Positions 1-10,274 of a DNA stretch of 64,000 bases are shown piece by piece. The DNA lies in the NCBI GenBank assembly GCA_963281155.1, contig CAUJLY010000003.1:3286001-3350000 (forward strand), in the 5' to 3' direction. A model generated the notes under the pieces. The model was not told the DNA's origin. It made no database searches and was given only the letters and a program-made list of their open reading frames with translations. Position 1 is the stretch's first letter. Every line of letters starts with the position of its first letter. A program made the translations under genes and the position numbers. Source of the stretch: Rhabditophanes sp. KR3021 (Eukaryota > Nematoda > Chromadorea > Rhabditida > Alloionematidae).

Positions 1-481
1 AAGCTTAATATCGCCAGAAGAAGTTTTGGCCCAAGGAAATTCAATCTAGTATCCTTAGTTCAGCTGTTTTCTTGCTTCTTATAACACACACAAAAAATAT
101 TGTGTACATTTCGACCATACAATTTAAAATTAAACGTATATGCAAAAATAACAAAAATATGTTTTCATTTATTAAATGACCTTTCATACATAATACATGA
201 CCAAAGTGCACAATCAAATTTCTTAATTTTTGCAGTAAAAAGGTCGAATTATGATACTAAAAATGAACTGGTCTTTTTGACAAGTAAATAATAACTAACT
301 ATCATATTACCATGTTGAACCGCATTAAAATGTAAAATACAAACTTTATTGTTATTTAAATAAATAAAAATCTTCTGGGTTATTATTTTTTAAAAGGAGC
401 AGTTAGTGGATGGAGTTTAATTAAAAAACACACGAGTGAAAAGGTTTTGGTGTTCAGTTGGCTGGAGGTTATGCGGACACA
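1..481. other. Leading non-coding stretch
   Basis: AT-rich sequence with no coding signal I can support. A 63-codon open frame at 100-291 has no recognisable motif and I treat it as chance. The last part presumably holds the promoter of the small gene that starts at 482. Confidence 0.4.
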
Positions 482-713
482 ATGGCTTCAGCTGCGCAAA
501 TTATTAAAGAACGTGCAGATGTAAGAAATTATCTTTAATATTAGTAATATTGTTGATTTAGGTTGTTAATTTTACTGACACTAATGGAGTAAATTATCAC
601 ATATCGCTGATTATATGAAGTCTGTTTTGCCAGATATTCCATCGACAATCAAAGTAGGAACTAGAATGAAAGAAAGAGAAAATTCTTGCCAACTTAAGAT
701 TGTTCTGATCTAG
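482..713 (+). pseudogene. Very small two-exon gene or frame-broken gene, unknown product
   Basis: An ATG at 482 opens MASAAQIIKERAD, followed by a good donor (gtaag at 521) and an acceptor at about 562. The next exon starts VVNFTDTNG and then falls out of frame. A second frame continues convincingly as KLSHIADYMKSVLPDIPST and further to a TAG at 711-713, with an AATAAA at 717-722 just after the stop. The two frames join either if one base is missing near 588, or if a 32-nt GT...AG segment (about 591-622) is an intron, which would be unusually short. I do not recognise the family. It could be a real gene of about 55-65 residues with a sequence error, or a young pseudogene. Confidence 0.4.
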
Positions 714-915
714 TCTAATAAATTGTAGTTTGTTGCTAATTTTGTTTGATGACTGAAGGAAAGGATCAGTATTCTAGTTTATAGAATATACTCATCAAAT
801 TTAACCTATTATTACATGATAATGCACTATTAACATATTGACCAAGCCTAAGCTCTGTAAGTGGTGGATGTTCTTTAATAAAATAATTGATCATTCGACA
901 AATTTGAGTCACTTT

Positions 916-1149
916 CTATTTCATGTTTGCTTTGCTTTCAAAATCATCAAAATGCATTCTTAACATAATTTTGTTGAATTCTCTAAAATGTTCAAGATGA
1001 ATTTTATGAAGAATTTCATTCCACTGAGATTCACCATCAAATTTAATACCATGAACACATCCTAATAATTGGCTTCCTTTAAATTTTATATAGGTTTTGT
1101 TCGCTTTACACGTTTCATTTGAAATCAAAGATTCGTATAATGTTGACAA
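916..1149 (-). CDS. Possible short hypothetical protein or exon
   Basis: An open frame of 77 codons with balanced composition (MSTLYESLISNETCKANK at the start). The frame is open for about ten further codons upstream of the ATG, so it may be the last exon of a gene whose first exon I cannot see. No signal peptide, membrane segment or known motif. It lies downstream of the next minus-strand gene (1431-2369), so it could belong to the same transcript. Little supports it beyond open length in AT-rich DNA. Confidence 0.25.
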   Translation of the reverse strand: MSTLYESLISNETCKANKTYIKFKGSQLLGCVHGIKFDGESQWNEILHKIHLEHFREFNKIMLRMHFDDFESKANMK

Positions 1150-1430
1150 TTTGAATTTTTCAAAAATTTCGTATTTAAAATATTAGTTTGCATAAAAGCA
1201 GCTCCATTAACAGAATTTCTGACACACTTTTCAAAAATAAAGTGAATAATTTGAATCTAACATAAATGGCTAAGTCGAATTAAGCAATGATATAGTACTG
1301 TACGGAAAAATTTAAATATGCCAAACTTTAGACAAAATGTAGTATAATAATATATTGTAAAATATTTAATTATGAAATATAACGTTTTTAAAAATAAAAA
1401 ATTAAGTAATGAAAATTAAATTAAGCCAGT

Positions 1431-2369
1431 TTACTTTCTTGACGCTCGCTTTCTTTTGACACCTTTTTGGGTCGCCTGCCATTCTTGATATGAATATTTG
1501 AGAATTTCTTCATCGTGTCTTTTCCAACTTTCTATATAAGCAAAGGCTTTTAATGGAAACTGCTCTAATTCAACAACACACAAATCTTTTTCTCTATGAA
1601 CAAATTTAACGTAGCATTTGTTTTCGTATTCGAAGACATTTTCAACCCTTTTAATGTCCCTGTATTCGTATTTTTCATTTGGAATAATTGTCGAAACAAG
1701 GGATTTGCATTCTCTGATACGTCGATATTCAGCAGCTGGTTTTCGTATGCCCAATGCGAATTCATCATCGACACCAGTATTATCAAAATCATACTCGGAC
1801 ATTTGTTCTTCATCTATTTTTTGGTCCTCTATCGGCTTTTCGATAAAAAGTGGCTCTAAAATAATAGATACACATAATGTATTTCGAATTTGCAAAAACT
1901 AACCAAATGGTTTGTATGATCTACTTTTAATAAGCTCTTCCTTCTCCAATTCTCTTTGAATATCTTCCAAAACTGCGTCGTAGTTGATGCTAGGTTTTAG
2001 AGAGTCGGTCCAAGGTTCTTGATGTTTGATAGTTGGCTTTTCAGGATCAATGGAAGGCTTTTCATGGATCACACAACTCTTTTCATAATCATTGCTAGTA
2101 TTTTCATATTCGTTGTTTGAAGGGTTAACTTCATTAACACTATTATAGATAAAATCAAAGGGATCATCCTCCAATTCGTCGTTCAAAGCTTCATCGAATG
2201 GATCAATGATTGTGTTTTCCTGGCTCTGACCAAAGCCTGTTTTAAAGTCCACGGCACAGCTTGCATTTTTTTGGTCTAATTTTTTTGCTGCTTCCGGGTC
2301 CAAATTCGTGCAGTATTGTTTCCAGAATAAATCTTCACTAAGATTAGGAGCAATTTCCAGAATATTCAT
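1431..2369 (-). CDS. Unassigned two-exon gene, acidic protein with basic tail
   Basis: Exon 1 is 2369-1904 and exon 2 is 1855-1431, joined across a 48-nt GT...AG intron in phase 1, giving KPFEPLFIEK over the junction and about 296 residues. The N-terminus (ILEIAPNLSEDLFWKQY) has an FWxxY pattern that recalls the end of a BSD domain, but the rest of such a domain is missing. Residues 60-140 are rich in E, D, N and proline with repeated E-K-P units (EKPSIDPEKPTIKHQEPW). The C-terminal third, around VENVFEYENKCYVKFVHREK, has the beta-strand look of a chromo- or tudor-like fold, a weak impression only. The protein ends in a basic KRKRASRK tail that could be a nuclear signal. I do not assign a function. 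The splice and codon continuity make a real gene likely. Confidence 0.6.
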
Positions 2370-3448
2370 TTTGTCAGACGATGCAATAACAATGATTTTA
2401 CTAATGAAAGAGTTTACACTTTATAAAATGGTGAAAAGTTTGTCTTCTTTTTAAGACATTTTGTATGATGTGCAGGTATATGTAACCTGTCTCGCTCTAA
2501 TCAAAAGTTTACGGCAACTATCATTTCCAAAGTACATTTAACTTTATATAACCGATTTCATGTATTGTTGGAGTCACCCTTTTATAGTAACAAAAAAGAG
2601 CTAATTTGGAACTTGTAAAACGTTAATTACAACAAATATATCAATAGAATTTTAATACCAAAAGGATGAATACACATTACATAGATATATTAATTGATTT
2701 ACTAAATATATTTGATTAAGATAAATGAATAAATTTTGAAATGGCAAACTTTTTTCTATTTACTCGTTGCGAAGAAGCAGGTCGATTTGGATGTTAAGAG
2801 TTGAAATTGGAAGAAGCTATTTGATTTTGATGTTCTTTTTATTGGAGTTGGCATTGTTATGCTTGATTCGATCCAGGATTGTTTCGTTGGAGTAGAGGAT
2901 TAAAATGTGCTTGAGGACGGACTTGTTGTTTTGGAGAATCAATGCGTTTAACCATGCAATCTTCCATCATCTTGTTTGGGAGAATTGGGCAATACTAAAA
3001 TGATACACTATTTATCGAAATAAATGCTTTATTTTATGCAAATTAGAATATAAATTTAAGTATAGTATTAACTTGGGTATGAATATATGTATGTACGCAC
3101 AAATTTTTGAATGAGTAACATATACAATTATTAGTTATCAGAAGAGATAAAGTTATTTAATTTGTATATTGTATTTATCTAGCACTAAACCTTATATTTG
3201 ATTTTTACCAAAGGGTAGATATGAATATTTGAACAATTAAAGTAGTGCAAGGATCATTTGTAGTTTAGCTGAACTGTTCCAATAAATTGTTTGCTTTAAA
3301 AATGATCAAGATTACATTTTATTATCTCAATTATAGTTTATTCCTGCAAAAATAAAATTATTCAAATAAAACATTTTGTATATTTGTTTAGGTTTTAAAT
3401 TGAAACAGGGAATGTACACCTGTTAACATAGATCATTTTTAGAAGCAG
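2370..3448. other. Intergenic region
   Basis: Space upstream of the minus-strand gene ending at 2369 and upstream of the ShKT gene at 3499. On the minus strand a 35-codon open frame near 2974-2868 (with QAHFNPLLQRNNPGSNQA) is less AT-rich than its surroundings, but has no family resemblance that I can see. No RNA gene recognised. Confidence 0.35.
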
Positions 3449-3456
3449 TATAAATA
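3449..3456 (+). promoter_or_regulatory. TATA box of the ShKT gene
   Basis: TATAAATA lies 43 bases before the start codon at 3499, leaving room for only a very short 5' leader. Similar placements occur before the two TGF-beta-like genes at 61.2 and 63.5 kb. Confidence 0.5.
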
Positions 3457-3498
3457 TTCTCCAAATTAAGTGAATACTTATCAAACTCAATAGTATTC

Positions 3499-4042
3499 AT
3501 GATGCAATCCTTCAACTTATTCTTTGTTTTTGCCTTGTTAACAGTTATTGGAGCACAAACTTCAACGGGGCCATGTGTTGGAACTTTATGCCCGCTTCCA
3601 ACGGAAACATGTATTAATCTGAAATGCTACACGACCTCAACACTTCCAGCTTGCGTTGATGTTGCAACTAATTGTGCTAAACTTAAGTAAGTCAGATAAT
3701 ACCTTTGCATATGTATAATGCAGAAACTTTCTAGAGCCGGTGGATATTGTGCCAATGATAAGTATTCCAGTTTAATGATTACAAACTGCGCCAAGTACGT
3801 TTAATCTATTTACATTTAGAAATATCCAATTATTTTTTAGAACGTGTGCTAAATGTTTTGATAGTGTACCAATTAAAGATTCATCTTGCGTTGACATCGC
3901 TTCAAATTGCCCCTCTTTCAAAGGTAAGTATGATATTTGAACAATTTTAGAATGTTATGTTGTAGGTTACTGCACGTCAGGGCTTTACTTTGATTTGGTA
4001 ATGACTCAATGCCGTTCAACATGCGGAGTTTGTAATACTTGA
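3499..4042 (+). CDS. Secreted ShKT-domain protein
   Basis: Four exons: 3499-3686, 3735-3794, 3841-3923 and 3966-4042, with introns of 42-48 nt. Phase is consistent at every junction. The product has a signal peptide (MMQSFNLFFVFALLTVIGAQ), a cysteine-rich N-terminal part, then two ShKT-like six-cysteine modules. The first contains GGYCANDKYSSLMITNCAKT followed by CAKC. The second runs from CVDIASNCPSF through GYCTSGLYFDLVMTQCRSTC to the final GVC. The NCAKTC and QCRSTCGVC endings are typical of the ShKT fold. In nematodes such proteins are usually secreted or cuticle/glycocalyx associated; the substrate or partner here is unknown and there is no attached enzyme domain. A TATA box lies just upstream. 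The splice model is solid; the biological role is not. Confidence 0.8.
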
Positions 4043-4164
4043 TAAATATATATATATAAATATTTCGTTAAGAATATTGATAATAAACATATTTGTTTTA
4101 TTCAAATTTTGCTTGTATAAATTAGAATGAATTTGGCAAACTATCATACGTTCTATTTAATATT

Positions 4165-5058
4165 ATGCTTCTTTTCAAATTACTCTGTTTGTTGTTACAC
4201 GCTTATGGAAACGAAGGCTATGATTTTGCATTGTCAAATGATACTATGAGTCATTTTGAAGGCAGGAAATCAAGTATTTTAAGTAAACTTTCAAGAGATG
4301 CATCATTTGATTTTGAAATAGACATTCCAAGAGCCAAAGTTCATCAGCATATCTTAAGAAATGGTCCAAGAAATAGAAAACACGAAGGAGATTGCAATCA
4401 TTATAATACGAAGCGGAGAAAAATTTATGGGAACCTCTATTTTGCTAGAGAACATAAAGATAGCCAGCTACTAAAATTGCTAAAATGTGTATTAAGGCAA
4501 GAGAAAATTTTTCTTACGGACATTATAAAGCCTAACAAAGATATGTTTAATTTGTGCAAATCAGTTCAGTTTGATAAAACGAAAGAAAGCAACTTGTTCC
4601 ATTTATTTGTAACTGAAATCAATGAATTGGAATTAGATCCAACAAAAAACATTGATGGCCAAATGCCAATTCCTCGTTTCAACCATTGTTCTATTGGAGC
4701 CACTTCTAGTGGTGATATATTTATGTCTCTTGTGCTTTACGGAACTTTAACTAGGAATGATGAATATTCTGAATTCATTGCAAGGTACAAGTCTTACGTT
4801 CATCCAGTTAATAAGAGAAAAATCAAAATTTATCCTTTGATGGAAATATCGCTTGAGACTGATTACTCAATTTTTTGGACTGAAATTGTTATTAACGATG
4901 TGGTTGTTGACATTCAAAATTACTTCAAAAGCTTTCGCGAGGTTTTTAGAACTTCACGTATGAGAACCCTCTTTGAAATGCCTCGCAGAACACATCCGAT
5001 CAACAAATACAATGTCAAAAAGAAAATAGAAACCATTCGCAGCAGCAAAAAACTATAA
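4165..5058 (+). CDS. Intronless secreted protein of unknown function
   Basis: One uninterrupted frame of 297 residues, long for this AT-rich DNA and so likely real. It starts with a hydrophobic leader (MLLFKLLCLLLHAYG), followed by a charged region with basic stretches (HILRNGPRNRKHEGDC) that could contain processing sites, and a more compact second half with WTEIVINDVVVDIQNYF. A few cysteines only, no transmembrane segment after the leader. I do not recognise the family. The gene ends 157 bases from the STT3 stop on the other strand, so the two are convergent. The absence of introns contrasts with most neighbours and would fit a retrocopy or a fast-evolving secreted gene. Confidence 0.6.
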   Translation: MLLFKLLCLLLHAYGNEGYDFALSNDTMSHFEGRKSSILSKLSRDASFDFEIDIPRAKVHQHILRNGPRNRKHEGDCNHYNTKRRKIYGNLYFAREHKDSQLLKLLKCVLRQEKIFLTDIIKPNKDMFNLCKSVQFDKTKESNLFHLFVTEINELELDPTKNIDGQMPIPRFNHCSIGATSSGDIFMSLVLYGTLTRNDEYSEFIARYKSYVHPVNKRKIKIYPLMEISLETDYSIFWTEIVINDVVVDIQNYFKSFREVFRTSRMRTLFEMPRRTHPINKYNVKKKIETIRSSKKL

Positions 5059-5214
5059 TAAAAGTTTATAATTTTAATGATATTTTGTATGTTTTTTCGT
5101 AAATAATGAATGTCTTTTCTCAAATACAATTTTTTAAAATACTTTATTAACAGCCAAAAAATAGAACAAATAAATTAAAGATTAATATTAATTAACATTA
5201 AAGCTTAAGTAGAC

Positions 5215-8177
5215 TTATTTTCTTTGACTATTCTTCTTAACTGGCGTCAACTGAAGTTTAAGATCGATTTTCTTCAAGTTCTCTCTGTTACTTGGCTTCT
5301 TGACTTTGTAGATTCTCACTAGCCAATTTTCACTTGTAAAAGCTTCCTCCAAATGTTCTAGTTTGATGTCAGTCTTACCAATCTTGTATCCACGCGTACG
5401 ATCGAATGCATCTCTCTGTCCACCACCCTGATACTAATTTCTCCAAATCGGTAGTACGACAATTTGTACATTAAACTGTCAGTCATAGTCTTCGAAGCTT
5501 GATCTCCTACAGAATAGTCTCCACGCTCCGTAAAGTACTCTTTCTCTCTGATGATATGTGGATATTCTCCTTCTGCGATTCTAACCATCCACAGGAATTT
5601 GTTTATATCATCTCCACTATAACCAATAACTCCTCCAAATATGACAAGAATGTAATCTACGTCGAGACTTTTAGATATTTCATAGGCTAGCGTTTCATTT
5701 GCTGACATAGCCATTCCAACTGTTGCAATATGTGTATTGTTTGAAGTATTATTATCAACTAGAACTGTTCTGTTCGAGAAGACTAAAAAAATTATAACTG
5801 AGCTTATTAAAGTTAAGAAACTTACTTGCAATCTGATACCCGTAATCCCACCTTAAAAAAACATCGATTACAAGATTTAATAATTCTTTATTGCCGTTAC
5901 TCACTCGAGTAACTTTGAATCCGTTAATTTTTTTGTAATTAATACAACACTTTCAAATTTTAAACAAATTAAATCTTTTCTTAAACTACAATTGGGAGTA
6001 TATAGTATAAACCTCATTTACAACCCAAAAGTGGTTATTATACCTCAAGATTTATTCGTGTGCATTTTTAAGCTATTTATCAGTATATTTTAACTGATTT
6101 CTGAAGTGATAACTTGCATATGATACTGCAAGTCTTTTTGTTTTTATTATTTCAACTATTTTTTTATCCATTAAATGGCTATTCAACTTAGTATAGCAAA
6201 CTATATAAATGAATCTTAAACTATACTCATATATTTGATGTTTAATATATCGCACCGTCTTAAATAAAGTGTCTATTTTGGCTATTGTTGTTATGAGTTT
6301 TAGACAATTCATAAACTGACTTAATAATATGCACATTATTGGATATTCTCATGAAACCTCAAAAATGCCTAATATAATGAACTATTTTAAATAAAAGCAA
6401 CTCAAAGTGGCTAGAGTGAGTGGGATTGCTTAATGTCTTACCATGACATGATTTTAGAATCAAGAGGTGTGTTCTTATTGAGCCAGTAATATGCTTCTCT
6501 AAAATCATCCATATCATTTTTGTGTCCATCTTGAGTATGTGATTGAATTACAATTGAGTTGTGTGAATAAGCATTGGAAGTAATATATGTGCAATGAACA
6601 ACATACAACACAAGTAGGAGAACCATACAAACAGAAACAATAGATCTTGCATTCATGCCAACTTCATCAACTTTCTCTTCTTTACTTTTTTTCTTATTTT
6701 CGACTTCCTCAGGCTCGTCTTCCTTCACTTCTTTGAGATAATTTTCCATAGTGTAGGAGAAAGCAATTCCTGCTAACACGCAAACACATGGAGTCAAAGT
6801 TAACATGAGTCTGATCATTACTCCTGCAAAATAGACAGCAGTAACGGCATACAAAATTATAAATAATCTTTCGGCATTAACATTCTTAACGCAATACCAT
6901 AAACCAACTGGAAACACGGCTGCTGTAACGTGACCATCAAAGAAAAATGATGTCCACGTACTAGGCTGATGCTCAGAAACGGATGCTATAATTGGTATAT
7001 GAATCTTGGCATAGCCAGTATCCCAAAGTGAATAGAATCTTCCAGTATAAGGAGCAATATATCCAGCATAAGTAAGAATTAAAATTCCAGCCAACCCAAT
7101 AGCAAAGGTTCCCCCAATTAATCCAACCAAAATCATAATAAACTGGCGCTTGCTAACTTTGTGCTCTACAAATTTAGCAGCGGCAATCAGTTGAAGCAAC
7201 CCAAATATCCCGAGAGCAGGCATTTGCTCGGAGGAAAGCGCAATCTTTTGATACCCTACAAATGGTACAGTCATTGCTAACGATTGTCCAATTGAGTACC
7301 AAGTCGTATATGCAATATAAATGTTTCGTGTGTACTTTCCGGTGAGGATGGTAGCAAGAACATGAAGTGGAATTATTGAACTAATAAAAACATATCCACC
7401 CCAAGCTGAAGTCATATAATAATAAGACAAAGCGCACAAAACTCCATAGAACATTGATCCTGTTTTCATGGATTTGATCCAGAAGAAGAACGTAATTTGT
7501 AGGGCAAAAATAGCAATTCCCTCATTGTCATAAGAAGCAGCAACTGATCTTGAAGTGTATCCTGGAGAAATGGCAACAAAACAAGCAGCAAATAAACCGG
7601 CCCCAGGAGACCAGAGCTCTTTAGTTAAAAAGTATGTTGCGATAGCAGTAAATCCAGAAAACAATGGTGCAAGGAAAATACAGATTTCTCTGATGTGGAC
7701 AGGTATATTCAATGATTCCAAAACATAATGAATCGTTGCAGATGTTGTCATAAGTCCGTTGAATACTGTGAATCCGACCTCTCTTCCAATAGGGTACCTA
7801 GAATAATTATTTAGAATAGTGTAATAATGAAGTTACCAAGATTTCTCATCAAACCAATTGTAGAATTTGTAAAACCCTTTGGTAACTAATTGCAGGGTGG
7901 CTCTGTAGTTAAATTGAGGATCGAATTCGTTTAGTGTACCAATAGCATTGATTGCTGTAAACATACGGCATGAAAATGCCACTATGCATGCTAACGAAAG
8001 AATTCCGAATGTAAGAAGTGTCGTGGATCCTGAAGAAGCTTCCGGTATTTCAGCGGAGCCATCATAAATTTCTTCTTCATCCTCAACTGATTCCATCAGT
8101 TTAGCATCTTTTGCCTCCTTTATCTTAGAGACATCTTGAATAATTTTGGCCTTCGTTGCCATCTCTAAAAAAGACAT
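5215..8177 (-). CDS. STT3: STT3, catalytic subunit of oligosaccharyltransferase
   Basis: STT3 transfers the lipid-linked glycan to Asn in NxS/T sequons in the ER lumen. Exons: 8177-7837, 7797-6442, 5851 to about 5826, then a last exon of about 5784-5215. Phase joins rebuild family landmarks: SWYPIGRE over junction 1, [11 protein letters not shown] over junction 2 (the WWDYG catalytic motif), and [12 protein letters not shown] over junction 3. Further STT3 signatures are [36 protein letters not shown], the SVSEHQP loop and [19 protein letters not shown]. Many transmembrane helices. An apparent frameshift near 5425 (see findings) separates [10 protein letters not shown] from the conserved tail [17 protein letters not shown], which continues in another frame through [17 protein letters not shown] to a stop at 5215. 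The tail is basic, as in STT3B. Start chosen at 8177; a second ATG lies five codons on. The third intron is the largest, about 590 bp, and appears empty. Confidence 0.95.
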
Positions 8178-8482
8178 TTTAAATACATGTTAATTAACAA
8201 TAAATTTTAGATAAAATGCGGCATTTGTTGCAAAAATAAATTCATTTCTATTCATACAAACAACTAAAAAACAAAATGTGTCTTAGCTTCCACGTCAGTT
8301 TTAGGTTGACAACCAACCAACAATTTAGCCTTATTCTAACTGCAAATATGCGTTTTACCAACTTTCTTTTCGAGTCTTTCCGAGACATGATCGCGAAGGA
8401 ATATTAAAATTAAACAGTGCAGGTATATTTTCTTATCACATACATTTCTATTCCATATTAATTGATCTATAATTGAGTTATA
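8178..8482. promoter_or_regulatory. Shared upstream region of STT3 and CIAO3
   Basis: The start codons of STT3 (minus) and the NAR1/CIAO3 gene (plus) are only 305 bases apart, so both promoters must lie here. No TATA box is evident, as expected for two housekeeping genes. I cannot point to a specific binding site. Confidence 0.6.
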
Positions 8483-10274
8483 ATGAATGGAACCTTTAGT
8501 GGAATTGTCAGACTCACCAATGTTAGTGACTATATTCTTCCATCACAAGTAAGTTTATTTTCACACGTTCTTTGAATATTTAACTTTTAATATCTTTTAT
8601 TCGATTAATTTTTTTTTTCATTATTTTCTTTTTTAGGGCTGTATTATTCCATTAAAGAAAGAAGAAGGTAGTAAAAGAATACAGGAAGTTGAGATTAGAG
8701 ATAAATCGGGTGTTAAACGAACCAAGATCACACCCGAAGAGCAAGTAAAAATTTCATTGAATGATTGTTTAGCCTGTAATGGATGTGTCACGACGGCGGA
8801 AACTTTATTAATAGATAGTCAAACTACGGAGGAAATGTTAAGAGGAATAACTGAAACAAGCGTGTCTGTTATAACATTGTCTCCTCAAACAATTGCTTCA
8901 ATTGCTCACCATCGTAATTTATCAATACCTTCAACTGCTATCTTCATCTCAGCTTTTTTTAAGAGCAAGGGAGCTACATATGTAATTGACTCTTCTTTTG
9001 GACGGTTAATTAGTTTAGAGGAAAGTTGGAAAGAATTCAGAGATGTTTTCGTCAGCAATAAGCGTCCCGTAATCTGCTCAGTCTGTCCTGGTTTTGTATG
9101 TTATGCTGAAAAAACACACGGAAAGACACTGGTTTCTTTGTTGTCAAAAATTAGGAGCCCTCAGGCGATGAATGCACTTCTGGCGAAAGTCTACTTTGCT
9201 AATAAACACAACTTAAAGCCTTCTGATATTTACCATGTCTCTATTATGCCTTGTTACGATAAAAAGTTGGAAGCTAGTAGAAGTGACTTTCTATTGGAAA
9301 ATAATGTTAAAGAAGTAGACTGTGTAATTGGTACATCGGAATTAAACGACCTGCTTGACAATTTTGAATATGATTTCCAGAATGCAGATAAAAAAATGGA
9401 AGTGAGCTGGTTAAATCGCCTCGAGGCTGGGTTAGTATTAGGGGGTGGTGATGACTCTTCAGGTTTTTTTATTTTATTTTATTTTTATTACTTTTATTTT
9501 ATTTTCAGGTTTGTTTAAGGAGAAAAACTAAAAAACAAAATTAAAAAGTTGTTATTTACTACGAATGACCTGGTCATCAAGACAACAAGCTATTTGTAGT
9601 GTCAAAATGTCGTACAAAATCGATCATTCGAACAGATACCATTGGTAGTGGTATCTTTTAAAATTGACCCTTACATTTTGTTAAACATCATATTCTAAAT
9701 ACAGAGTATGAGTCAATTTATTATAATTATAGCCAGGGATCATCTAAATATACAAATTATATAACATATCTGATATTAATACTCAATTGACTCTTCAGGT
9801 GGTTATGCTGATTATATTGTTAATCGTTGCCTGAGCACGATCTTTGCTGATCGACAGATTCAATTGAAGGAGGAGACTAAAAGTAAAGACCTTAACGTGA
9901 CAGAGGTCATCGACTCATCAACAGGCCAAATCTTATTGACAGTTGCTAAAATATTTGGATTTAAAAACATTCAGAATATTGTGCAAAAACTAAAACGTTC
10001 AAAGTGTACTTATGATTATTTAGAAGTAATGGCTTGTCCTAGTGGCTGTGGCAACGGAGGCGGTCAAATTCGAGCAGAGTCTGTTGCGGCACGCTCAGCA
10101 AATTTACTCGGTATTCAAGCATTATACTCCTCAATTGCTCAACTTCCAGATGCTTCCCTTGAAATGAAGCAACTATTAAAAGACTGGTCCCCAGATTATA
10201 CTTTCTTTAATACATCTTTCCATATCATCGACACAAATGTCATGAATCTTAATGCTGTATCTAATATGTTTTGA
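8483..10274 (+). CDS. CIAO3: Cytosolic Fe-S cluster assembly factor NAR1/CIAO3 (NARFL)
   Basis: Hydrogenase-like protein that bridges early and late cytosolic Fe-S assembly. Exons 8483-8548, 8637-9462 and 9799-10274 give 455 residues with phases consistent (GGGDDSS then GGYADYIVNR over the last junction). The N-terminus MNGTFSGIVRLTNVSDYILP matches the family start. The N-terminal cluster motif is KISLNDCLACNGCVTTAE with the upstream cysteine in GCIIPLKKEE. The H-domain motifs are VCPGFVCYAEKTHG, MPCYDKKLEASRSDF and MACPSGCGNGGGQ, so all conserved cysteines appear present. The C-terminus is slightly different from the usual short Trp-containing tail (ends LNAVSNMF). Divergent with STT3. The 336-bp second intron is bordered by direct repeats (separate entry). 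An AATAAA-type signal occurs further downstream, near 10525. Confidence 0.95.
9452..9800 (+). repeat. Intron bordered by a 13-bp direct repeat
   Basis: TGACTCTTCAGGT occurs at 9452-9464, across the exon 2 donor, and again at 9788-9800, across the exon 3 acceptor. The insert between them is the 336-nt intron 9463-9798. Its first 50 bases are an almost pure T/A tract (TTTTATTTTA type) ending in a second CAG, and inside are two hairpin-like palindromes, ATGACCTGGTCAT near 9562 and GATACCA...TGGTATC near 9637-9657. The arrangement is what an inserted, intron-forming element with a target duplication would leave. Confidence 0.5.

Noticed and set aside
100..291. 63-codon plus frame at the window start
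   Set aside because: Composition follows the AT bias, no start context or motif.
5358..5831. The 157-residue frame with a hydrophobic start ([18 protein letters not shown]) as an independent secreted protein
   Set aside because: The first 20 codons are translated intron; the rest is the STT3 catalytic C-domain.
6073..6336. 87-codon minus-strand frame inside STT3 intron 3
   Set aside because: It has no motif and STT3 exons splice across it in phase; treated as chance.
8757..9518. CIAO3 frame continuing past 9462 into FFILFYFYYFYF
   Set aside because: That tail is translated T-rich intron; the downstream exon restores the conserved C-terminal half.
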